Source: Thermacetogenium sp. UBA4966
GTDB taxonomy: Bacteria > Bacillota > DSM-12270 > Thermacetogeniales > Thermacetogeniaceae
Direction of reading: 5' to 3'
DNA: 32,207 nt
Assembly: GCA_002397275.1 (NCBI GenBank)
Contig: DHAA01000053.1
Span: 1 to 32,207, forward strand
The translations under genes and the position numbers were made by a program. Shown piece by piece: positions 16,315-24,289 of this stretch (positions are counted from its first letter, which is position 1; each line of letters starts with the position of its first letter). The notes under the pieces are model-generated. The model had not been told where the DNA came from, ran no database searches, and saw only the letters and a program-made list of their open reading frames with translations.

Positions 16315-16662
16315 TTGGATTCCGCCCAGGAAAGGGCCGTCGGCGCTGCGCAGGCAGCGGCCAGGAAAAAGGCTATCGATATTAGAGTTCTTGATGTAAA
16401 AGGCATCTTCCCCGTAGCAGATTACTTCATGATCTGCAGTGGGCGCAGCACGACTCAACTAACGGCGATAGCGCGGGAAGTGGAAGATGAGATGAAGAAG
16501 CTGGAAAATGGGTCCTATCGCAGACAGGGCAGCCCGCAATCAGGATGGATTCTGCTGGATAACGGCGACTTGATCGTTCATATCTTTAGTGAAGAGGCGC
16601 GCAGGTTTTATGATCTTGAACACCTATGGGGTGACGCCAGGGTAATATTGACGAATTTATAA
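16315..16662 (+). CDS. rsfS: Ribosome silencing factor
   Basis: 115 aa. RsfS/DUF143 family: it binds L14 on the 50S subunit and blocks subunit joining when nutrients are low. Family marks are ADYFMICSGRSTTQLTAIA and GWILLDNGDLIVHIFSEEARRFYDLEHLWGDA. The TTG start at 16315 has AAAGGAG at 16296-16302, a slightly long gap. It ends the rplU-to-rsfS block. No clear terminator follows before the next promoter at 16719. Confidence 0.95.
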   Translation: MDSAQERAVGAAQAAARKKAIDIRVLDVKGIFPVADYFMICSGRSTTQLTAIAREVEDEMKKLENGSYRRQGSPQSGWILLDNGDLIVHIFSEEARRFYDLEHLWGDARVILTNL

Positions 16663-16718
16663 GGATTATTTTTATAGCGGCGGCTATGAGCTTTTACACG
16701 TTATTAATTGAACTTTAG

Positions 16719-16747
16719 TTGACATACTTCATTATCTTTCATATAAT
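16719..16747 (+). promoter_or_regulatory. Consensus sigma-70 promoter upstream of the tRNA-Ala and leuS
   Basis: TTGACA (16719-16724), a 17-base spacer and TATAAT (16742-16747) match the consensus perfectly. It should start a strong transcript near 16754 that carries the T-box-like RNA and tRNA-Ala, and may read through to leuS. Confidence 0.9.
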
Positions 16748-16753
16748 AGTGTT

Positions 16754-16885
16754 CGGCAAATGCGGGGAGCGGGATCAACAAAACGACTCCGGCAGGCCTT
16801 CAGAGAACCGGTTGAACGGGGTGCGAGCCGGTGGCCCAGCCGGGGGTTGAAATTCCGACCTCCGGATCCGGGTAGCAGACATTTG
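16754..16885 (+). promoter_or_regulatory. T-box-like leader, apparently lacking the antiterminator motif
   Basis: The segment looks like the 5' half (stem I region) of a T-box riboswitch. TTCAGAGAACCGG (about 16799-16811) is the conserved AGAGA-type element. GGTGCGAGCCGG (about 16820-16831) is the distal GNTG loop closing on the same stem, and GGGTTGAAATTCCGACCTCC follows. T-boxes read tRNA charging and normally end with AGGGTGGNACCGCG before a terminator. That motif is not seen; instead a tRNA-Ala gene begins at 16893. The specifier codon cannot be fixed by eye. The call rests on motif memory, not alignment. Confidence 0.5.
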
Positions 16886-16892
16886 TTATTTT

Positions 16893-16967
16893 GGGGCTGT
16901 GGCGCAGCGGGAGCGCGCTTCCTTGGCATGGAAGAGGCCGCGGGTTCGATTCCCGCCAGCTCCACCA
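16893..16967 (+). tRNA. tRNA-Ala (anticodon GGC)
   Basis: It has a full cloverleaf. The acceptor GGGGCTG pairs with CAGCTCC, and the D-arm is GCGC-AGCGGGA-GCGC. The anticodon stem CTTCC/GGAAG has loop TTGGCAT (anticodon GGC, reading GCC and GCU), and the T-arm is GCGGG-TTCGATT-CCCGC. The CCA end is encoded (16965-16967). It lies directly after the T-box-like segment and before the leuS terminator hairpin. Confidence 0.95.
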
Positions 16968-17008
16968 TTTTATTTACCAATCATTGTTAATCTAGGAGAT
17001 TACACACA

Positions 17009-17046
17009 AACTCCCGTCTCTGTTAGTTCAGGGACGGGAGTTATTT
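17009..17046 (+). terminator. T-box-style terminator hairpin before leuS
   Basis: A 14-bp stem pairs AACTCCCGTCTCTG (17009-17022) with CAGGGACGGGAGTT (17029-17042), with a 6-base loop, followed by ATTT. The CCCGTCTCTG/CAGGGACGGG core is typical of terminators in T-box leaders of aminoacyl-tRNA synthetase genes. The T-run is short, so read-through into leuS is likely at some level. Confidence 0.65.
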
Positions 17047-17067
17047 AAAGATGGATGGTGAGCGATT

Positions 17068-19569
17068 GTGGAAAGCAGATACAACTTTCGGGTAGTGGAA
17101 AAGAAGTGGCGGCAGCGCTGGGAGGAGAGCGGCGCATTTTTGACGACTGAGGATTCGGAGAAGGAAAAGTTCTATTGTTTGGTGATGTTCCCCTACCCAT
17201 CCGGGAATCTGCATATGGGGCATGTTCGCAATTACGCCATCGGGGATGTTGTGGCGCGGTTTTACAGGATGCAGGGTTATAATGTACTCAATCCCATGGG
17301 ATGGGACGCTTTTGGACTCCCCGCTGAGAACGCCGCTATCAAAAACCACATTCCTCCCGCTGAATGGACCTGGGCTAATATCAACAAGATGCGTGAGCAG
17401 ATGAAAGCTATGGGGCTGAGTTATGATTGGTCCCGGGAGGTGGCTACCTGCAGCCCGGATTACTACCGTTGGACCCAGTGGCTCTTCCTCCGGCTTTATC
17501 ATCATGGGCTGGCTTATAAAAAAAGGCAGGCGGTAAACTGGTGTCCCTCCTGCGCCACGGTGCTTGCCGATGAGCAGGTGGTGGCCGGATGCTGCGAGCG
17601 GTGTGACAGCGAGGTCACTAAAAAAGACCTGGAGCAATGGTTTTTCAGGATCACCGCTTATGCGGAGCGCCTACTCGATGACCTCGAAAAACTGAAAGGC
17701 TGGCCGGAAAAGGTAAAGCTGATGCAAGAGAATTGGATCGGCAGGAGCCGGGGGGTTGAAGTGAAGTTCACCGCGGAGAATGGAGAAGAGATCAGCGTTT
17801 TTACCACACGCCCTGATACCATTTTCGGCGTCTCCTATATCGTTTTGGCTCCGGAACACCCCCTGGTGGAGGAACTGATTAAGGGCAAGGCTGAGGCCGG
17901 CCGGGTGCGCGAGTTCGCGGCAAGGGTGAAGAAGCAGAGTGAGATAGAGCGAACGTCTGCCGAAGGGGAAAAAGAAGGTGTCTTCACCGGCGCTTTTGCC
18001 GCCAATCCGTTAAGCGGAGAACAGGTACCCATTTGGGTAGCCAACTATGTTTTATTGGAGTACGGCACGGGAGCGGTGATGGGGGTTCCCGCTCATGACC
18101 AGCGCGATCTGGAGTTCGCCCGCAAATATCATCTTGCGGTTAAGGTCGTCATTCAGCCGCTGGGGGATGACCTGGACCCCGCCGCCATGAAAGAGGCCTA
18201 TGCGGCGCCTGGCGTGATGGTCAACTCCGGTGTTTTCAACGGCCTGGACAGCGAGGTGGCTCGGCTGAAGATCAGCGGCTGCATCAGCGAGAAAGGCCTG
18301 GGAGAAGAGAAGATTAATTATCGCTTGAGGGATTGGCTTATCTCCCGGCAGCGTTACTGGGGAGCGCCTATACCGATCATCTACTGTGACCGCTGCGGCG
18401 TCGTCCCGGTACCTGAAGAGGACCTTCCTGTGTTGCTCCCGGAGAATGTGGCTTTTGAGCCTACAGGCGAATCGCCGTTGCTGAAAGCAGAGGAATTTCT
18501 GAAAACCACCTGCCCCAGGTGCGGAGCGCCTGCCCGCAGGGATACCGATACAATCGATACCTTCGTCTGCTCCTCCTGGTATTTCCTGCGTTACTGCAGC
18601 CCCGGGGAGAGCGGGCGTTCCTATGATTTGAACAAGGCGCGCTACTGGATGCCTGTCGACCAGTATATCGGCGGAGTTGAACACGCCATTTTGCACCTGA
18701 TGTATTCCCGTTTCATCACCAAAGTCCTTTATGATCAGGGGTTGGCGCCTGTTGACGAGCCCTTTACCAATCTTTTGACCCAGGGCATGGTTTTGAAAGA
18801 CGGCGCCAAGATGTCTAAGTCCAAGGGGAACGTGGTCAGCCCTGAGGAGATCATCGACAACTATGGAGCGGATACCGCGCGCCTCTTTATCCTTTTCGCA
18901 GCTCCTCCGGAGCGTGATCTGGAATGGAGCGATGAGGCTGTCGACGGGGCTTATCGGTTTATCAACCGTGTCTGGAGATTGGTGTATCATCTCTTGCCTG
19001 AAATCAAAGGCAATCAAACTCAGTGGGAAGCCGGCGCCCTGGGAGCGGCGGAAAAGGCCGTGCGGCGGGTTATCCACAGGACCATCCAGCGGGTAGGCGA
19101 TGATATCAAGACGAGGTTCAATTTTAACACCGCGGTGAGCGCGATCATGGAACTCACTAATGCTCTTTATCACTATACGGAAGGAACAGAGCAATCATCA
19201 GGGCATAGCGGGGTGCTCCGTGAAGGCGCGGCGGCTTTGATCACTCTCCTGGCGCCCTTTACCCCCCATCTTGCCGAAGAACTTTGGGAAGCGGCAGGAG
19301 GGGAGGGCAGCGTCCACGATCAGCGCTGGCCTGAGGTGGATGAGGAAGCGCTCCAGGAAGATGAGATTACAATCGTGGTGCAGATCAACGGCAAGGTAAG
19401 GGATCATGTCCGGATCCCTGTGGAATTAAAAGGTAAAGAAATGGAGGATGCGGCGCTCGCTCGCTCCCGGGTCAAAGAATTGATCAAGGGCAAAGAAGTG
19501 GCGCGCGTGATCAGCGTTCCCGGCAAGCTGGTCAATTTGGTGGTGCGGCAGAGCAGTTCGAAAAAATAA
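17068..19569 (+). CDS. leuS: Leucyl-tRNA synthetase
   Basis: 833 aa. It charges tRNA-Leu. Class I signatures are PYPSGNLHMGH (42-52, the HIGH motif) and KMSKS at 581-585 in GAKMSKSKGN. Zinc-type CPSC/CERCDSE cysteines lie around residues 155-175, and the editing domain has FTTRPDTIFGVSYIVLAPEHP. The C-terminal anticodon-binding region ends with VQINGKVRDHVRIP. The start is GTG at 17068 with GGTGAG just upstream; nearby ATGs are out of frame. It is preceded by the tRNA-Ala and a terminator-like hairpin, so expression probably depends on read-through. Confidence 0.97.
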   Translation: MESRYNFRVVEKKWRQRWEESGAFLTTEDSEKEKFYCLVMFPYPSGNLHMGHVRNYAIGDVVARFYRMQGYNVLNPMGWDAFGLPAENAAIKNHIPPAEWTWANINKMREQMKAMGLSYDWSREVATCSPDYYRWTQWLFLRLYHHGLAYKKRQAVNWCPSCATVLADEQVVAGCCERCDSEVTKKDLEQWFFRITAYAERLLDDLEKLKGWPEKVKLMQENWIGRSRGVEVKFTAENGEEISVFTTRPDTIFGVSYIVLAPEHPLVEELIKGKAEAGRVREFAARVKKQSEIERTSAEGEKEGVFTGAFAANPLSGEQVPIWVANYVLLEYGTGAVMGVPAHDQRDLEFARKYHLAVKVVIQPLGDDLDPAAMKEAYAAPGVMVNSGVFNGLDSEVARLKISGCISEKGLGEEKINYRLRDWLISRQRYWGAPIPIIYCDRCGVVPVPEEDLPVLLPENVAFEPTGESPLLKAEEFLKTTCPRCGAPARRDTDTIDTFVCSSWYFLRYCSPGESGRSYDLNKARYWMPVDQYIGGVEHAILHLMYSRFITKVLYDQGLAPVDEPFTNLLTQGMVLKDGAKMSKSKGNVVSPEEIIDNYGADTARLFILFAAPPERDLEWSDEAVDGAYRFINRVWRLVYHLLPEIKGNQTQWEAGALGAAEKAVRRVIHRTIQRVGDDIKTRFNFNTAVSAIMELTNALYHYTEGTEQSSGHSGVLREGAAALITLLAPFTPHLAEELWEAAGGEGSVHDQRWPEVDEEALQEDEITIVVQINGKVRDHVRIPVELKGKEMEDAALARSRVKELIKGKEVARVISVPGKLVNLVVRQSSSKK

Positions 19570-19701
19570 AACCTCGAAAATGTGGAGATAGATAGCAGGA
19601 ATTAATTATTATGGCAGCGAATGGTATATAATGCGGAGCGTTCCTCAAAGAGCGCCCGGCGAGAAATGTCCCGGCTGTTCCGGGGAGGCTGGTGATCTCT
19701 C

Positions 19702-20322
19702 TTGAGCATGTGGGAGATAGACAGGAAAGCGCAATTGTTTATCATTCTAATTGCCGCGGCTCTGCTCTTTGCCGGGGGGTACAAGTACGCCCATTTTCTA
19801 GCCTCCCGCAACTCCCCAGAGGCTGAAGTGACCGTCGTCGAGAATGATGTTGAGGAAAATGGAGCTGAGGAAAAGGGAGAGGTAGAGACCCTGGGCGTGC
19901 ATGTCGCCGGCGCGGTAAAGAATCCCGGAGTTTATCATTTGCCTGCGGGCGCCCGGGTCGAGGACGCGGTCGGCAGAGCGGAGCCTCTACCTGAAGCTGA
20001 CTTAAACAAACTCAATCTGGCGCGCAGGCTTGTCGACGGTGAAAAGATTTATCTTCCCCAAGAGGGGGAGGAGCAAGTTCCTTCCGGCGCTGCGGGAGCA
20101 GATGCTTCCGTTGCAGACGGCGCCGGCGGGGCGAAGGTTAACATCAACACGGCTTCCGCCGCGGAGCTGGATGCCCTGCCGGGGCTCGGCCCCGCCCTGT
20201 CTCAGCGGATCATTGACCGCCGGACAAAAAACGGTCCTTTTCGGTCAGTCGAGGATATAAAACTAGTTTCGGGGATCGGCGAGAGCCGCTATGAACAGCT
20301 GAAGGACTTGATCTGCATCTGA
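19702..20322 (+). CDS. comEA: ComEA-type DNA-binding competence protein
   Basis: 206 aa. One N-terminal membrane segment is at about 9-32 (LFIILIAAALLFAGGYKYAHFL), followed by an acidic linker. An SLBB domain lies at about 62-118 (GVHVAGAVKNPGVYHLPAG). A C-terminal helix-hairpin-helix domain spans about 146-206 (VNINTASAAELDALPGLGP, GIGESRYEQLKDL). ComEA binds incoming double-stranded DNA outside the membrane and passes it to the ComEC channel. The TTG start at 19702 is favoured by GGGGAGG at 19682-19688; the ATG at 19708 is an alternative. comEC, its usual neighbour, is about 7.2 kb downstream, beyond the hydrogenase operon. Confidence 0.95.
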   Translation: MSMWEIDRKAQLFIILIAAALLFAGGYKYAHFLASRNSPEAEVTVVENDVEENGAEEKGEVETLGVHVAGAVKNPGVYHLPAGARVEDAVGRAEPLPEADLNKLNLARRLVDGEKIYLPQEGEEQVPSGAAGADASVADGAGGAKVNINTASAAELDALPGLGPALSQRIIDRRTKNGPFRSVEDIKLVSGIGESRYEQLKDLICI

Positions 20323-20610
20323 CTGCTCCTTCCATGCCCGTTATGACGATAGCAGCGATATATCCAATTCTTTTAAGGGACAGGCAGGAATTTTACCACA
20401 AATAAAGAATAATCTAAAGTAAGTTCTTCTTTTTTTTATGGGGGAAAGTGTTTGCATAGGAAAGGAGGGAGGTAAGAGGGGGGCCGTTGGTCGGCAGCTA
20501 TGGATGCTGTCACCTGTATGTGTGTTTTTTCAGGGGGTGGTGATTCCAAGAAGGAATGTCACTCTGTTTGACCAGACTGCCAAGTTTAATGTTTTAAGGG
20601 GGGAAAGTAT
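20323..20610 (+). promoter_or_regulatory. Upstream region of the hydrogenase operon, no gene seen
   Basis: It holds purine-rich tracts (about 20440-20495) and a small GATTCC/GGAATG hairpin near 20540-20556. TTGACC near 20568 lacks a good -10 box. GGGGGG just before the echA ATG is the ribosome site. I see no convincing terminator for comEA, no riboswitch and no small gene. Confidence 0.4.
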
Positions 20611-22620
20611 ATGGATATCCAGGGATGGATGTTGGCAGTTGCAGTATTGCTTCCACTAATTGCCGGTATTCTTGTATTTCTTATCCGCCATTATCAGACA
20701 CGCGGATTTATTGTAATCCTGACGGCAATAGTGTTAATTGTCAACTCCATTTATTTCTTGAAACTGGGTTTGCCCGCTGATTTTACACCGGAAAATCATT
20801 TGTGGGGTACAATTATCACTGTTCTCGACTATGCGATACTGCTCTTCTACATCTATGCCGGTTTGTCGCTTAAGAACTGGCTTGTACTGATTTTTGCCCT
20901 GGCTCAGATTATCCCGCTGGCCTGGTGGGAGTTCAGCGCAGGGGCAAGTCAGACGCTGGAGACAATTAAACCGGCTTTCATGATCGATCAGCTTTCTGTG
21001 GTGATGGTTTTAATAATATCGATCATCGGTTCGCTGATCTGCGTCTATGCAATTCGTTATATGAAAGACCACGAGGAGCATAAGGGTCTGGAGAAGTCGC
21101 GGCAGTCCCGTTTCCTCTTTTGGCTGGTTATGTTCCTCGGGGCAATGAACGGCCTTGTTTTGGCCGATAACCTGATGTGGCTCTACTTCTTCTGGGAGGT
21201 TACCACACTGTGCTGCTTCCAGTTGATCGCTCATGATCTGACCAAGGAAGCGATCAACAACGGCGCCCGGGCCCTGTGGATGAACTCCATCGGCGGGACC
21301 GCCATGATCGCGGCCATGATCTACATTTACTTTAATAACGGTCAAACTGTTGAATACCTTACGCTCAGTTCCATTATTCAATCCGGCGGCGCCGTAGCCT
21401 ATCTCCTGCTGCCGGTTGCTTTGATGTGTTTCACAGGGATGATCAAGGCGGCTCAAATGCCCTTCCAGGGATGGCTGCTGGGAGCGATGGTTGCGCCGAC
21501 TCCTGTTTCCGCGCTGCTTCACTCCAGCACCATGGTCAAGGCAGGGGTTTACCTTGTATTGAGGCTTGCTCCGGCGTTCAGCCCGCTTCTGGGCCAGATG
21601 GTAGCTATCTGCGGCGCATTTACTTTCTTCGCTGCTTCCGTGCTGGCTATATCACAGACCACGGGCAAGCGGGTGCTGGCTTACTCCACCATCGCCAACC
21701 TGGGTCTGATTGTCGCCTGTGCGGGCATCGGAACAGATCTGGCTATGGCGGCTGCGATTCTCCTGATCATCTTCCACGCCATCTCCAAGGGCCTCCTCTT
21801 CTTGTGCGCCGGCACCATCGAGCACCAGATTTGGAGCCGCGAGATCGAGGATATGGAAGGTCTGGCGGAGAAAGCGCCGCTCACCACGTTCATCACCATT
21901 ATCGGTATGCTTTCCATGTTCTTGCCGCCCTTCGGTATGCTTCTCGGCAAGTGGGTGGCCCTGGAGGCCTCTTACGCTGTTCCGCTGGCCGCGGTGCTCT
22001 TTGTTCTGGCCAGCGCGGTAACCATGGTTTTCTGGGCAAAGTGGCTCGGCCGGCTCTTAGAGGTTACGCCGAAATTAGGCAGAAAGATAGAAAGCCTGTC
22101 ACTCAGCTATACGGTGCCCTTATGGTCACTGGTAGCGGGAATCTTCGCCTTTGGCATCGGAATAGCGCCTGTATTTAAAAACTTTCTCCAAGGCGCAGTG
22201 GAGTCTGTCTCCGCCGGATATGCCGGCAATATAAATAATTTTGTCGCTTTGGATAAAATAGCGGACGGCTGGAATATTACGCTGCCCAAGGCGGTAGCCG
22301 CCTTAACCGACGGAAGCGTAGCTATTATCGGCTCCTTCCCGGTATGGCCGCTGTTTATCGTCTTTGCGTTGGCCGTTATCCTGCCGCTGCTCTTTATTAC
22401 ACTGAAACCGCAGGAACTCCGCCCTGTTTATTTGTGCGGCGAACAGGCGGGAGAAGCGGATAGCGACGAGTGGTACTGCATCGGGGATCAAAAGAGCAAG
22501 CTGCAGCTGGGTGGTTTCTACTATGAGGAGGCCGCGGGAGAAGAGGCAATCAATCCCTGGGTCTACGCCTGCGCCATTGCTCTGCTCGTCTTAATGTTTG
22601 TAGTGGGGGTGATCATATGA
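20611..22620 (+). CDS. echA: Ech hydrogenase subunit A, NuoL-like ion-translocating membrane subunit
   Basis: 669 aa, close to EchA of Methanosarcina. It is a polytopic antiporter-like protein with many membrane helices throughout. Conserved complex I/Mrp-type residues are visible: Glu in YFFWEVTTLCCF, Lys in LHSSTMVKAGVYL and Lys in ISKGLLFLCAG. It is the likely route for proton or sodium translocation coupled to H2 chemistry. It is the first gene of the six-gene operon, and its TGA overlaps the echB ATG (ATGA). It could also be called HyfB-like, but the gene set and lengths fit Ech. Confidence 0.92.
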   Translation: MDIQGWMLAVAVLLPLIAGILVFLIRHYQTRGFIVILTAIVLIVNSIYFLKLGLPADFTPENHLWGTIITVLDYAILLFYIYAGLSLKNWLVLIFALAQIIPLAWWEFSAGASQTLETIKPAFMIDQLSVVMVLIISIIGSLICVYAIRYMKDHEEHKGLEKSRQSRFLFWLVMFLGAMNGLVLADNLMWLYFFWEVTTLCCFQLIAHDLTKEAINNGARALWMNSIGGTAMIAAMIYIYFNNGQTVEYLTLSSIIQSGGAVAYLLLPVALMCFTGMIKAAQMPFQGWLLGAMVAPTPVSALLHSSTMVKAGVYLVLRLAPAFSPLLGQMVAICGAFTFFAASVLAISQTTGKRVLAYSTIANLGLIVACAGIGTDLAMAAAILLIIFHAISKGLLFLCAGTIEHQIWSREIEDMEGLAEKAPLTTFITIIGMLSMFLPPFGMLLGKWVALEASYAVPLAAVLFVLASAVTMVFWAKWLGRLLEVTPKLGRKIESLSLSYTVPLWSLVAGIFAFGIGIAPVFKNFLQGAVESVSAGYAGNINNFVALDKIADGWNITLPKAVAALTDGSVAIIGSFPVWPLFIVFALAVILPLLFITLKPQELRPVYLCGEQAGEADSDEWYCIGDQKSKLQLGGFYYEEAAGEEAINPWVYACAIALLVLMFVVGVII

Positions 22621-23477
22621 GCCAGTTATGGATAGCCGTTATCGCGGTTGTTGCAGCGCCGTTCGTCGGAGGTTTCCTGTCCGGTATTGACCGCAGGGTA
22701 ACCGCCAGACTGCAGGGACGCTATGGCCCCCCAATCGTGCAGCCCTTTTATGATTTCTTTAAGCTGCTAGGCAAGGGCAGGATAGCTACCAGCAAGACAC
22801 AGTTCATCTGGATCATCAGCTATCTGGTCTTCATGATAGCATGTCTTCTCTTCCTGGTACTGCAGCAGGATATCCTGTTGCTGGTGTTCCTGCTGGGCTT
22901 TGCCGGAATCAGCTTTGTGCTGGCCGGCTTCAGCACTAAATCGCCTTACAGCCACTTTGGAGCGAACCGTGAACTGCTGCAGATTCTGTCTTATGAACCG
23001 ATTCTTCTGCTGTTTGCTCTGGGAGTGTACTCACAGACCGGCAGCTTTATGATCAGCGATATCCTGGCGAGCGAGGCCCCGCTGTTAGCATCGATCTGGC
23101 CGATCTTTATAGCTCTGCTGGTGGTGCTGACGATCAAGATGCGCAAATCGCCCTTTGATATCGCCACTTCGCATCATGGGCACCAGGAACTGGTCAAGGG
23201 TATTATGACTGAGATTTCAGGACCCTACTACGCCCTGGTTACTCTAACCGAGTGGTATGAATTGGTGCTGCTGCTCGGGATCGTCGCTCTCTTCTGGGCC
23301 AATCCGCTGTGGATAGGTATCCTGATCGCATTGGCTGCCTTCGTCCTGGAGTTGTTTGTTGATAACATTAACGCTCGTATGACCGGCGGCTGGATGGTCA
23401 GATTTTCCTGGGCGGTGGGTTTGGTACTGTGTATTGTGACGCTGACTTACTGGTGGATTATGAAGGGGGTGTTCTAG
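22617..23477 (+). CDS. echB: Ech hydrogenase subunit B, NuoH-like membrane subunit
   Basis: 286 aa, about eight membrane helices. Family marks of the NuoH/EchB/HyfD group are GIDRRVTARLQGRYGPPIVQP and YDFFKLLGKGRI, then IKMRKSPFDIATSHHGHQE and LVKGIMTEISGPYYAL. It links the soluble arm of the hydrogenase to the ion-translocating EchA. It overlaps echA by four bases and abuts echC directly. Confidence 0.94.
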   Translation: MSQLWIAVIAVVAAPFVGGFLSGIDRRVTARLQGRYGPPIVQPFYDFFKLLGKGRIATSKTQFIWIISYLVFMIACLLFLVLQQDILLLVFLLGFAGISFVLAGFSTKSPYSHFGANRELLQILSYEPILLLFALGVYSQTGSFMISDILASEAPLLASIWPIFIALLVVLTIKMRKSPFDIATSHHGHQELVKGIMTEISGPYYALVTLTEWYELVLLLGIVALFWANPLWIGILIALAAFVLELFVDNINARMTGGWMVRFSWAVGLVLCIVTLTYWWIMKGVF

Positions 23478-23915
23478 ATGGGTATCATACAAAAATCTCA
23501 AGTAAAATCTCCCTGGATCATGCACTTTTGCAACAGTTCCTGCAACGGTTGCGATATCGAGGTGCTGGCTTCTCTAACACCCCTCTATGATGTTGAGCGA
23601 TTCGGGATCGTCAATATGGGAAACCCGAAACACGCGGATGTGTTGGTTGTCACCGGTCCTGTCAACTACAGGACGGCACGGGTGCTGAAAAACCTCTACG
23701 ATCAGATTCCCGACCCCAAAATGGTGATCGCGGTAGGCGCCTGCGCCTCAACGGGAGGCGTCTTCCACAACTGCTATAACATCTTGGGCGGTGTTGATAA
23801 AGTACTTCCGGTCGATGTTTATGTGCCTGGCTGCGCGGCGCGTCCGGAAGCGATTATCGACGGCGTGGTGCTGGCCCTGCAAAAATTATCGAAAGCTGTG
23901 GGGGTGGCGAAATGA
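23478..23915 (+). CDS. echC: Ech hydrogenase small subunit (NuoB-like)
   Basis: 145 aa. Four cysteines that bind the proximal [4Fe-4S] cluster are visible: Cys22 and Cys25 in SSCNGCDIE, Cys89 in VGACAST and Cys119 in VPGCAARPEAI. It is a short group 4 small subunit without Tat signal, facing the cytoplasm. It passes electrons from EchF to the NiFe site in EchE. The ribosome site is GGGGGTG. Its TGA overlaps the echD ATG. Confidence 0.95.
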   Translation: MGIIQKSQVKSPWIMHFCNSSCNGCDIEVLASLTPLYDVERFGIVNMGNPKHADVLVVTGPVNYRTARVLKNLYDQIPDPKMVIAVGACASTGGVFHNCYNILGGVDKVLPVDVYVPGCAARPEAIIDGVVLALQKLSKAVGVAK

Positions 23916-24289
23916 TTGAGAATCTGAAAGAGATCACTAAAGATACGCTGCTGCAAGAGGTACAGAAGTTTGCCGACGCCAAGGCGCGCTTCGTGACCAC
24001 GGTCTGCAGCGATCTGGGCGATAAGCTGGAAGTTACCTATTACTTCAACTACAGCCCCGGCGTGGATATGTCCGCCATGAGGATGGTAGTGGACAAAAAT
24101 GAGGAGGTTCCGAGTATCAGTGGGATTTACCTTGCTGCCGTGCTCGTTGAAAATGAGATGTTTGAACAATACGGATTAAAAGTAAAAGGCATGGCCATCG
24201 ACTTCGGCGGCTTGATGCTGCTGGCCAAGGACAGCCCTGTGCTGCCTATGGTCAAGGATAAGGCCGCCGGCGGGAAGGGGGGCGAGTAA
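23912..24289 (+). CDS. echD: Ech hydrogenase subunit D (NuoC-like)
   Basis: 125 aa. It resembles the NuoC/30-kDa subunit family: an N-terminal helical part, LEVTYYFNYSPGVDMSAMRM, then a strand-rich middle ending ISGIYLAAVLVENEMFEQYGLKVKG. It has no metal-binding cysteine pattern. It is a structural subunit next to EchC and EchE. It overlaps echC by ATGA and is followed at once by echE (TAA then ATG). Confidence 0.9.
   Translation: MIENLKEITKDTLLQEVQKFADAKARFVTTVCSDLGDKLEVTYYFNYSPGVDMSAMRMVVDKNEEVPSISGIYLAAVLVENEMFEQYGLKVKGMAIDFGGLMLLAKDSPVLPMVKDKAAGGKGGE

Noticed and set aside
18052..19194. 380-aa minus-strand frame inside leuS
   Set aside because: It is antisense to highly conserved LeuRS motifs and resembles no protein family.
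21426..22178. 250-aa plus-strand frame inside echA
   Set aside because: It is a frame shadow of the NuoL-like gene, with low-complexity Gly/Arg/Ser content.
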